A stretch of 40,715 nt of DNA from Singulisphaera sp. GP187. GTDB lineage: Bacteria; Planctomycetota; Planctomycetia; Gemmatales; Gemmataceae. Every line of letters begins with the position of its first letter. Positions within the stretch are counted from its first letter, which is position 1. The translations under genes were made by a program, and so were the position numbers. Below, piece by piece: positions 1 through 7,215 of the stretch. The stretch covers positions 1 through 40,715 of the forward strand of contig CAMDQN010000059.1 in the NCBI GenBank assembly GCA_945905925.1. Reading direction: 5' to 3'. The notes beneath the pieces were generated by a model that saw nothing but the letters and a program-made list of their open reading frames with translations, searched no databases and was not told where the DNA came from.

Positions 1-23
1 AATGAGGGGATAAGTTGGTCCAT

Positions 24-105
24 GGCACAGGCCTCCTGCCGGACGGGTTGTGGTGACGTTGTGGTAAACTTCACCGTAGCCCAACCGAACCAGGTGGCCT
101 GTGTT
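24..105. repeat. Imperfect inverted repeat, 'CACAGGCC' family
   Basis: Bases 24-40 contain GGCACAGGCCTCCTG and bases 91-105 contain the near reverse complement (about 12 of 15 positions agree), enclosing about 50 nt with further weak pairing (GGTTG with CAACC). The same words form the perfect hairpin at 28600-28652, so this looks like a degenerate member of that family. It lies just downstream of the PAS gene stop codon. An open frame reads through it on the minus strand from 93, but it appears to be only the hairpin being read as codons. Confidence 0.5.
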
Positions 106-115
106 CATCTGATCA

Positions 116-149
116 CTTCAACACCCTCCGTAAGTCCGAAACACAAGTC
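116..149 (-). repeat. 34-bp motif shared with 21254-21287
   Basis: These 34 bases match 21254-21287 at 27 positions without gaps, including an uninterrupted run AAGTCCGAAAC. Here the motif supplies the last codons and the stop of the PAS gene; at 21 kb it begins within the sucB stop codon. Presumably it is the end of a dispersed mobile element; the identity of that element is not recognised. Confidence 0.4.
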
Positions 150-930
150 GGAGGTTGGCTTCGAGTTCGCGCCGTGCGTCCTCCGCGGCGCGGCGTTCAG
201 TCACGTCCAGGCCGACCGCCTGGATTTCGGTGAGCACGCCAGCTGCGTCGTAGAACGCGCGGTTCACGAACTCAATCCACCGCACCCGCCCGGTCACGTC
301 GCACACGCGGTTCTCGATTCGCACCACTGGGTTGGCGACTGACATCGTCGCAAGTTCGGCATCGACGTGCGCGACGTCGTCCGGGTGGACGAACGGTTGC
401 CAGCGGTGCCCGATCAGGTCGGACGCGGGCTTCCCGAATATGCGGCAATACACTTCGTTGACGAACGTGAAGGTGCCGTCGGCGCGGAACCGGCACATGA
501 CCTCCGCCTGATCTTCGAGTACTTGACGGAAGCGCGTTTCGTTCTTGCACAGAGCGGCTTCGGCGTGCGTCAGTTCGGTCACGTCGGTGGCGAGTCCGAT
601 CACGCCGGACACGGCACCGGTCGCGTCCCGATGGGGAACGAGCGTCACGCGGTAGAGGACCAGTCCGGTCGGGCCAGGGTACTCCGCGGGGTATTCGGTC
701 GGTAGCCCCGTGGCGACAACCTGTGCGATCTTGTGCGACACCTCTTCGCAGAGGTGGGGCGGGATCCCAATCTCCGCCGGTGTATGGCCGAGAGCGGATT
801 CACGCGGGTGCATCGCCGCGGTTTCCGCGGCCGTGTTCAGGAACGTGTACCGCTCGTGTAGGTCGAAACAGAACACGGGCGACGGGATCGCGTCGAGGAC
901 GGCGAACGCGTGGGGAGTGGAGTTGTGCAT
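118..930 (-). CDS. Tandem PAS/PAC sensor protein, probably truncated
   Basis: 270 residues. Two PAS folds can be seen: residues about 5-115 (FAVLDAIPSPVFCFDLHERY, ending VIGLATDVTELTHAEAAL) and about 128-255 (FRQVLEDQAEVMCRFRADG, HPDDVAHVDAEL, ending AVGLDVTERRAAEDA). Each ends with the D-V/I-T-E coiled linker that normally leads into another PAS, a histidine kinase or GGDEF domain. Here the linker ELEANL is followed by only nine residues, RLVFRTYGG, and a Cys before the stop. No signal peptide or membrane segment is seen, so it is presumably cytoplasmic. The last codons coincide with a 34-bp motif also found at 21.25 kb, so the output domain was probably lost at a mobile-element boundary. 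A stand-alone PAS protein cannot be excluded. Ligand unknown. Confidence 0.8.
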   Translation of the reverse strand: MHNSTPHAFAVLDAIPSPVFCFDLHERYTFLNTAAETAAMHPRESALGHTPAEIGIPPHLCEEVSHKIAQVVATGLPTEYPAEYPGPTGLVLYRVTLVPHRDATGAVSGVIGLATDVTELTHAEAALCKNETRFRQVLEDQAEVMCRFRADGTFTFVNEVYCRIFGKPASDLIGHRWQPFVHPDDVAHVDAELATMSVANPVVRIENRVCDVTGRVRWIEFVNRAFYDAAGVLTEIQAVGLDVTERRAAEDARRELEANLRLVFRTYGGC

Positions 931-1095
931 GAATGGACTCGGGTACGGGGCGTCGTATCACCGATTCGCGATTCTAGCCTCACCGGGCAGATCGAAAAAC
1001 AAAATTTGGACGAAAGCAACGCCGGTGCCGCGTTCGTCGAGGAGAGTCCGAGCCGGCGGGAGTCTTGGTGCCGTGACGGGAACGCGCCGCTGCAT

Positions 1096-2574
1096 CTACC
1101 GGTCGGTCTTTTCGGTCTTGCGGTTCGCGGCCGCCATCTCCTCGTTCATTCGCTTGCGCAGCGCGGCATCGACGAGGTTCCCGTGGTTCCGTTTGGGGAA
1201 CATCTCCACCACCGCATCGCTCGCAAGGTCCGCGAGCGACTTCTTGAGCAACCGCGCCGGGCCGTCGAGGTAGAACGTGTCTTCGTCGCCCATGTAGACG
1301 TGAATCTTGCCCGTGAGCTTCGGGCCGAGTGTCTTCCAGTTGCGCTCAAGCACCAACCGGATGTCGTAGTTCTCCCACGCCTTCGCGACCTTCAAATCAA
1401 TCGCGCCGGTCTTGCGATCCCAGAGGCGTTGCGGTTTGCCGTCGGCGCCGCGCAGGCTGAAGACCGCCTCGAAGGAGCCAAGCTGTCCACCGCGGTTCAT
1501 GTACCCTTCCATGTCCGAGAACGGTTTGAAGAACAGCACCGGTTTGCCGTTCATGCGCGCGAGTGGGCGCGGCTTCTCGTTCGCATCGGCGAAGGCGTTC
1601 GCGCCGTTCGCGTAGATGTCGATCAGTTGGAAGTCGCGGAAATCGACCGGGTCCGGTGCGGTGGACCAGCACCCCGCGAAGGTGTCGGGGTACGTCACTT
1701 GCAACCACAAACTGCTCCACCCGCCGGACGAGTGGCCGGTAGCGAACCGCACGCCCGATCCGCGATACGTCTTCTCCAGGTGCGGGATCAGTTCTTCGAC
1801 AAGTGATTTACCAACCGGTCCGTTGTTTGCGGAGTCCGCGAAGACGTGGTGTCCGAGCCGGCAGTTCGCATCGAGGACGACCCAAATCATCTCGGTGCCG
1901 TTCACGTCCCACGCTTTGCGCGCGGCCGAGTTGAATGCGGCGAAGTGGTTCCCGCCGAACCCGGTGATTTCGTACACGACCGGGTACTTGCGATTCGGCT
2001 CCTTCGCGAACGACGGCGGCAATACCACACCGGCGCGCACGTGCGTTGGCTTCTTGTGGAACGTGGTGAGCAGTTTGCTCTCGATATCCACGAGTTTGAC
2101 GATTTCGGTGTCCTTAAAATCGCGCGCCCGGGCCACCTGATCGAGTTTCAGTTCCACTGTGCCGGAGCTTTGAGGGTCGAGTTCGAGTTGCACGGTCTTC
2201 GAGTGAGTGTTGCCGGGGCTGGAAAGGAAGTCGATGCCGCCGAGGTCGCGGTCCATGATTGCGCAGACGTAATACTTCCCGGGCTTGAGGTCCGCGAGAG
2301 GTGCGGGGTAGGCAACGGTTTTCGCGTCGAACACGAGGGGGTCGCCGGGCTTCCAGTCCTTCACATCCTTCGCGAGTCCCGGTTCGGGCTTGAACCAGTT
2401 CAGTCCGACCGGTGGTGACGCGTTGTTCGCGCGAAAGGTCACGTACACTCGCCCGGTGAACGGCGTGTCGCACGCGGTCTTGTCGAACGTGAGTTTGAAC
2501 TCCAGCGGCTTCGGCTCGGCCGCGAATGAAGGGTTGGCGAGGCAGACGAAGGCGAGCGCGAGGAAGTGGCGCAT
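1096..2574 (-). CDS. Exported alpha/beta-hydrolase (putative esterase)
   Basis: 492 residues from the ATG at 2574. An in-frame ATG exists at 2601, but the 2574 start gives a clean signal peptide (MRHFLALAFVCLANPSFA, cleavage after FAA) and has GAGG at a suitable distance, while the longer start falls in a hairpin repeat. An N-terminal beta-rich region (about 20-150) precedes an esterase-D-like alpha/beta-hydrolase fold. The nucleophile elbow GHSSGG lies near residue 281; candidate acid and base are the Asp in MGDEDTF (about 430) and the His in KRNHGN (about 462). The oxyanion region may be EITGFGGNH. Likely periplasmic or surface carboxylesterase, substrate unknown. It lies downstream of, and on the same strand as, the DUF1549/DUF1553 gene, separated by a hairpin. 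Confidence 0.85.
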   Translation of the reverse strand: MRHFLALAFVCLANPSFAAEPKPLEFKLTFDKTACDTPFTGRVYVTFRANNASPPVGLNWFKPEPGLAKDVKDWKPGDPLVFDAKTVAYPAPLADLKPGKYYVCAIMDRDLGGIDFLSSPGNTHSKTVQLELDPQSSGTVELKLDQVARARDFKDTEIVKLVDIESKLLTTFHKKPTHVRAGVVLPPSFAKEPNRKYPVVYEITGFGGNHFAAFNSAARKAWDVNGTEMIWVVLDANCRLGHHVFADSANNGPVGKSLVEELIPHLEKTYRGSGVRFATGHSSGGWSSLWLQVTYPDTFAGCWSTAPDPVDFRDFQLIDIYANGANAFADANEKPRPLARMNGKPVLFFKPFSDMEGYMNRGGQLGSFEAVFSLRGADGKPQRLWDRKTGAIDLKVAKAWENYDIRLVLERNWKTLGPKLTGKIHVYMGDEDTFYLDGPARLLKKSLADLASDAVVEMFPKRNHGNLVDAALRKRMNEEMAAANRKTEKTDR

Positions 2575-2590
2575 GGGAACCTCGAAATAA

Positions 2591-2650
2591 GTTAGCCGCA
2601 AGCCGAAGGCGAGCGCGAACCTTCGCGCTTGCCTTCGGCTTGCGGCTAAC
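2591..2650. repeat. Near-perfect 29-bp hairpin between tandem genes
   Basis: Arms 2591-2619 and 2622-2650 pair at 28 of 29 positions with a loop of two bases; the arm begins GTTAGCCGCAAGCCGAAGGC. It lies 17 bases after the stop codon of the DUF1549 gene, so it could terminate transcription on the minus strand, but it has no T-run. It also explains why the upstream ATG at 2601 should not be used as the esterase start. Confidence 0.85.
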
Positions 2651-2667
2651 AGAACCCAACTCGTCTG

Positions 2668-5208
2668 TTAGTGCCGGAACAGGAACTCGCGCGTGTTGAT
2701 CAGCGCCCACACCAGGTCTTCCCACGCCTTGCGCTTGTCCTCGCGCTTACTCACGTGGTCCAGCGCGATCTGCTTCTCGTCCGCGAACGGCGCGCGACCC
2801 AGCGCCGCGTAGTACAACTCGGTCAGAATGTCGTCGTCCTTCATCTTCGCGGCGAGCAGTTTGCCGAGCCGGTTGTTGGCACCGCGAACCTTCTCGTTCA
2901 CGGTTGGGCCGTTGATGAGTTGGAGCGCTTGCGCGAGGTTGCCGTCGCTCTCGCGTTCGCACTCACACGCCAACTCGCGGGCCGGTTGGCCGAACGCTTT
3001 CAGGAACGGGTGGTTCACTTCGCCGTCGGGAAGCTGAATCGCGCGCGTGCCGGCGGGCAGACCGGCGAACTTCTCCGGCATCGCGGTGAAGTCGCAGATC
3101 GCGTCCAGCAGTTGCTCGGCGGTCAGCAACTTCGTGACCGCGTGCGAGAAGTACTTGCTGTCGTCGCGGTTCGAGTCGTTCGGTTGCGCCGACAGTTGGT
3201 ATGTCCGCGACTTCATGATGGTTTTCACGAGGTGCTTCATGTCGAACTTGTTCTTCGCGAAGTCCTTCGCCATCGCGTCGAGCAGTTCGTCGTTGCACGA
3301 CGGGTTGGAGTCGCGGAAGTCGTCAACGGGGTCCACGATGCCTTTACCCATCAAGTGGAACCAGACGCGGTTCGCGACCGACTTGCCGAAGAACGCGTTG
3401 TCGGCCGAAGTGAGCCACACGGCCAACACCGCGCGGCGGTCCTCGCCCGGCTTCACGTCAGCGTCGCCCGTGCCGATGTAACGCGGCTTCATTTGCTTCT
3501 GCGTGCGCGGTTGCGTGACTTCGCCGTCGCGCGCCGTGAAGATGACTTCCGCTGTCGCGCCTGCGGCGCCCGCCGGCTTGGTGCCGATGACCGGTTCGGG
3601 CTTGGTCTTCACGCGGGCGAACCACGCGGCCATGCCGTAGTAGTCGTCCTGGCTCCACCGCTCGAACGGATGGTTGTGGCACTTCGCGCACTGCATGCGT
3701 ACGCCAAGGAACAACTGCGCGGTCGTCTCGGCGAGCGCGGTCGGGTCTTTGGCGATGCGGTAGTAGTTCGCGGGCGGGTTCGCGTAGGAGTTACCGTTCG
3801 CGGTAATGATCTCCTGCACGATCTTGTCCATCGGGGTGTTCTTCAGGAAGTGATTGCGGAGCCACGCCTGCATCCCGTAACTGCCCTTCACTTGCAGCGT
3901 CTTACGGGAACTGCGAAGCACGTCGGCCCACTTGAGCGCCCAGAAGTCCGCGAACTCCGGCGTGTCAACGAGCGTGTCGATGAGTTTCTCACGCTTCTTC
4001 GCGTCCTTGTCGTTCAGGAACGCTTTCGCTTCGTCGGTGGTCGGCATGCGCCCGGTGCAGTCGAGGTATGCACGCCGAACGAACTCGTAGTCTTCAGCCA
4101 CCGCGGACGGCGCGATGCTCATTTGTTTAAGTTTTGCGAACGTGTGCGTATCGACGTAGTTCGTTTCGGGCGGGTTCGGCCACACGAACCCGTCGCGCGG
4201 TTCGAGGTACGTGATGCGGACCGCGACCAACTCTTCGAGGTATCGCGCCAGGATCGCGACTTCGCCGGACCGCTTGAACTCGACCAGACCGGTCGGGGTC
4301 ACGTCCGCGATGGACGGGTCACTGCTGCTGAACACCGTGAGCCGCGTGGTGTCGCGCGTCGTGGTTTCGCCGAACGTGGCGACCACCGCGAGTTGCTGCC
4401 ACTTGCTCGGCGCCTTCAAGAGGCGCGAGGGCGGCGTCACTTCGATCTTCTTGAGCGGCGGGAGCGTTGCGGCGTCGTCCTTCAGTCCTTCGGCGAGCCA
4501 CGCGAGCGTCACTTCGCCGGGAACGCTGGTCGCGCCGAACCGTTGACCGCCTTCGTGCGGCACGCGGCCGACGCCCTTGAGGAACATCAGGCTCGCTTCC
4601 GGGTCGTGCTTGTCGGTGCGCCGACCAAACTGTTCGCGCGTGAGTTGAAGGAAGTCCGCGGGCGGGTCGAAGCCGCGGAGCGAGAGCTTGAACCCGTTCT
4701 TGCCGCTGGGCGTACCGTGGCACGCGCCGGCGTTACACCCGCCGACGTTCATGGCGGCGATCACGTCGCGCCGGAAACTGACCGGGGCCGGTGCGTCCAT
4801 CCCCGCGACCGTGACGGAAACGCGAACTTCCTTCCCGTTCGCGTTGATGATGACGGTCGCGGAGCCGTTCTTCTTGGGGCGGAGGAATGCGCCCTCTTGC
4901 ACTTCGACGATCCCGGCCGGCTCCGCCTTCACTTCGACCACGCTCGTCAGATCGCGTGTGGTGCTGTCCGCGTACTTGCCGCTCACGACGAGCTGTCTCG
5001 CGTCGCGCACGCCGTTGAGCGTGACGGTGGGCGGGAACGCTTCGACGCTGGCGGGCTGGCCGATAACGGCCTTGCGCTCGGCGGCGTCCACCGGCGCGGC
5101 CGCGCGGGCCGCATTCGGCGCCGCGAGCGCGGCGATCGCGATCGCGAAACCAAAGACGCGCGCGCAAACAGCGGGGTTGAAGCGTGTTCGTGTGACAGCG
5201 GATTGCAT
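2668..5208 (-). CDS. DUF1549/DUF1553 planctomycete cytochrome-type protein with Ig-like domains
   Basis: 846 residues with a signal peptide (FGFAIAIAALAAPNAARA) and GGAG before the ATG. Domain order: bacterial Ig-like (BIG_2) about 45-130; a cysteine motif CNAGACHG near 157; a second Ig-like stretch about 240-330; DUF1549 about 350-560 (FVRRAYLDCTGRMPTTDEA, with a CAKCH motif near 506 followed by NHPFERWSQDDYYGMAAWF); DUF1553 about 590-840 (NAFFGKSVANRVWFHLMGKG). The CxxCH motif suggests haem c attachment, and this architecture is typical of and abundant in Planctomycetes; it is secreted or outer-surface, and the biochemical role is not established. It is usually paired with a DUF1501 gene, which is absent here. 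Confidence 0.93.
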   Translation of the reverse strand: MQSAVTRTRFNPAVCARVFGFAIAIAALAAPNAARAAAPVDAAERKAVIGQPASVEAFPPTVTLNGVRDARQLVVSGKYADSTTRDLTSVVEVKAEPAGIVEVQEGAFLRPKKNGSATVIINANGKEVRVSVTVAGMDAPAPVSFRRDVIAAMNVGGCNAGACHGTPSGKNGFKLSLRGFDPPADFLQLTREQFGRRTDKHDPEASLMFLKGVGRVPHEGGQRFGATSVPGEVTLAWLAEGLKDDAATLPPLKKIEVTPPSRLLKAPSKWQQLAVVATFGETTTRDTTRLTVFSSSDPSIADVTPTGLVEFKRSGEVAILARYLEELVAVRITYLEPRDGFVWPNPPETNYVDTHTFAKLKQMSIAPSAVAEDYEFVRRAYLDCTGRMPTTDEAKAFLNDKDAKKREKLIDTLVDTPEFADFWALKWADVLRSSRKTLQVKGSYGMQAWLRNHFLKNTPMDKIVQEIITANGNSYANPPANYYRIAKDPTALAETTAQLFLGVRMQCAKCHNHPFERWSQDDYYGMAAWFARVKTKPEPVIGTKPAGAAGATAEVIFTARDGEVTQPRTQKQMKPRYIGTGDADVKPGEDRRAVLAVWLTSADNAFFGKSVANRVWFHLMGKGIVDPVDDFRDSNPSCNDELLDAMAKDFAKNKFDMKHLVKTIMKSRTYQLSAQPNDSNRDDSKYFSHAVTKLLTAEQLLDAICDFTAMPEKFAGLPAGTRAIQLPDGEVNHPFLKAFGQPARELACECERESDGNLAQALQLINGPTVNEKVRGANNRLGKLLAAKMKDDDILTELYYAALGRAPFADEKQIALDHVSKREDKRKAWEDLVWALINTREFLFRH

Positions 5209-5728
5209 GGAGTGCTCCTCGCGAAGGAATGCGAGCCGGACCGTCGGCGCCCGGTAGGTGGGGTGAAATTGAAGACAGACCGCGTGAGGTTGGAGTAAAC
5301 AGCATTAGCATAAACCGCCCGCAACCGCCGTGCGAGAGGAAAACGCGCAAGAAAAGAGAAGGGGCTTGTGAAGAGAAGGGGAGAAAGGGTGAAGGGGAGA
5401 AGGGGTTGTGAAACCGAAGTCGTGGCTCTGTCTTATCTCCCCTTTCTCCCCTTCACCCTTTCTCCCCTTACTCTTCAAGCAGCGTTACCACCCAGTTACG
5501 CCAAAATCTGAAGCTCGCTCGTCTTCACTGTGTGGGCTTAAAGTAGATTCGGACGGTCACGCGAATTCGCGCCGAACAGCCGGCGCGGCCCGAAATCGTC
5601 TCCTACAGGTTGAATGCTGTCCCGTGGTCCGAACTGCCGAACACGAGCCGGCGGGCACGGAGTTGCCGGCCGACAACCCGACAGGAACCCGTCGCCCGAG
5701 CCGCGCTCGCCGACGCGGTGCGTCGTCT
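5209..5728. other. Divergent intergenic region
   Basis: 520 bases separate the divergent DUF1549 and kinase genes, so both promoters should lie here. The only clear structure is the long purine/pyrimidine hairpin at 5364-5480. An open frame extends upstream of the kinase ATG to 5408, but it runs through one hairpin arm and shows no family resemblance, so it is treated as non-coding. No convincing sigma-70 promoter was picked out by eye. Confidence 0.6.
5364..5480. repeat. Long purine/pyrimidine inverted repeat between divergent genes
   Basis: Left arm 5364-5405 (purine-rich, built of AAGGGGAGAAAGGGTGAAGG) pairs with right arm 5436-5480, about 40 bp with a few mismatches and small bulges, around a 30-base loop. 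Because the flanking genes are transcribed away from it on both sides, it cannot be an ordinary terminator for either. Confidence 0.85.
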
Positions 5729-7096
5729 ATGCCCACCCATACACTCGCCGATCGCGACACGTTCCTGGAAGCGGTGCGTGCGGCCGGGCTTCTCACTCCG
5801 AACCAGGAACTCAAGGCTGCGGCCATCACGCCACCGGGGTCCGCGACCGACGCGGCGTGCGTCCTCGTTGCCGCTGGGCTGCTCACGCGGTTCCAGACCG
5901 ATCGGTTGCTCACCGGCCGCACCGATGGGTTCCAACTCGGCCAGTACGTCATTCTCGATCAGGTTGGCCGCGGGTCGATGAGCCACGTTTATCAGGCGAA
6001 GCACCGCACCATGAACCGGGCGGTCGCGATCAAGGTGCTGTCCGCCGAACTCACGCGAACGGCCGAGGCGCGGCAGACGTTCCAGCGCGAGGTGCGCACC
6101 GCCGGCAAGCTCTCCCACCCGAACATCGTCACCGCTTACGACGCGAACGAACTCCACGACCGGTTCTACCTCGTGCTGGAGTTCGTGGACGGGCCGAGCC
6201 TCGACACGCTCGTGAAGCAACGCGGGCCACTGCCCGTTGATGAAGCGTGCGAGTTCGTGAGGCAGATCGCGCACGGCTTGATGAACGCGCACGAACAAGG
6301 AATGGTTCACCGCGACCTGAAGCCCGGTAACGTGCTGGTCGCGCGCCCGACGCCATCCGCGCCCCTCGCGGTGAAGATCGCGGACTTCGGCATTCCGCGA
6401 CTCGTGCCGGGCGCGCCCGACTATCTCGCCCCGGAACAGTTGCACAATCCGCAGGCGGCTGACCACCGCACCGACCTGTATTCGCTCGGCTGTGTCTTCT
6501 ACTTCCTCTTGACGGGTCAGTCCCCGTTCGCGAGTCCGACGGCGGAAGAGACGACGCGCCGGCTCCTGTGGGAAGAATCGCCGCGAGTCGAGCGGTTGCG
6601 ACCGGACGTGCCGGCGGAAGTGGCCGCGATCGTGCACCGGTTGCTCGTGAAGCACCCGGTGGCACGGTTTGCGTCGGCGTCGGAGGTGCTCGCCGGCCTC
6701 GACGCGGCGTGCGTGCCGGTGTCAATGCCGGTGGACCGCGTGAGCTTCGATCTGCCGCCGAACGCGGGATACGCACACGACACCGGCTACCTGACCGGGC
6801 GGCACAAGTACCCGAACGGGCCGAGAGCGCACGAACCCTTGCCCAACTCAGGCGCGTTTGCCGTGGTGCCGGTCGTGCTGGCACAGTCGCCGTGGGTGCA
6901 ACTCACCGACGAAGTCGTGGGCGACACGATGCCGCAGGAACCGGACAACACCCCGGCCCCGCCGCCACACGAGAGCCCCAAGCCGAACCGTCGCCGCGAA
7001 TCAGTGCCGCTTTGGATGACCGCCCGTCTGCTCGTCGGCGTCGTGCTGCTCTCCATGATGGGCATCAGCGTGATCGTCAGAGCGATGGTGAAGTGA
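5729..7096 (+). CDS. Serine/threonine protein kinase, tail-anchored, short activation segment
   Basis: 455 residues from ATG 5729 (the open frame begins earlier, but the preceding part looks non-coding). An N-terminal helical region (1-65) precedes a Hanks-type kinase domain: glycine loop GRGSMSHVY (about 78), VAIK lysine (about 100), HRDLKPGN catalytic loop (about 194), DFG (about 221), APEQ (about 234), DLYSLGCVFYFLLTG helix F. A proline-rich juxtamembrane region leads to a C-terminal transmembrane helix (LLVGVVLLSMMGISVIV), leaving the kinase in the cytoplasm. Odd: only 12 residues separate DFG from APE, against roughly 20 or more usually, and the P+1 threonine of the usual GTPDY is alanine (GAPDY), so the regulatory threonines are missing. 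Confidence 0.9.
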   Translation: MPTHTLADRDTFLEAVRAAGLLTPNQELKAAAITPPGSATDAACVLVAAGLLTRFQTDRLLTGRTDGFQLGQYVILDQVGRGSMSHVYQAKHRTMNRAVAIKVLSAELTRTAEARQTFQREVRTAGKLSHPNIVTAYDANELHDRFYLVLEFVDGPSLDTLVKQRGPLPVDEACEFVRQIAHGLMNAHEQGMVHRDLKPGNVLVARPTPSAPLAVKIADFGIPRLVPGAPDYLAPEQLHNPQAADHRTDLYSLGCVFYFLLTGQSPFASPTAEETTRRLLWEESPRVERLRPDVPAEVAAIVHRLLVKHPVARFASASEVLAGLDAACVPVSMPVDRVSFDLPPNAGYAHDTGYLTGRHKYPNGPRAHEPLPNSGAFAVVPVVLAQSPWVQLTDEVVGDTMPQEPDNTPAPPPHESPKPNRRRESVPLWMTARLLVGVVLLSMMGISVIVRAMVK

Positions 7097-7215
7097 CGAG
7101 GTAGGTGCCGCTTGCCGAACGGCACGCGATAACCTGTCGCGGCGCAACGCGGACATTCGTGACGCGATCCGAGTTGGGCCGCCGTGCCGCTCGGCGAGCG
7201 GCACCCACCCAAACG

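Noticed and set aside
1-93. Minus-strand open frame MNTGHLVRLGYGEVYHN running off the window start
   Set aside because: It reads through the degenerate CACAGGCC hairpin and has no recognisable homology; too little sequence to call.
2671-5298. 875-codon open frame on the plus strand opposite the DUF1549/DUF1553 gene
   Set aside because: Arg/Val/His-rich with no domain; it mirrors the codon bias of the clear minus-strand gene.
5408-5728. Longer N terminus for the kinase
   Set aside because: The extra 107 codons start in a hairpin arm and are low in family resemblance; ATG 5729 gives a normal kinase layout.
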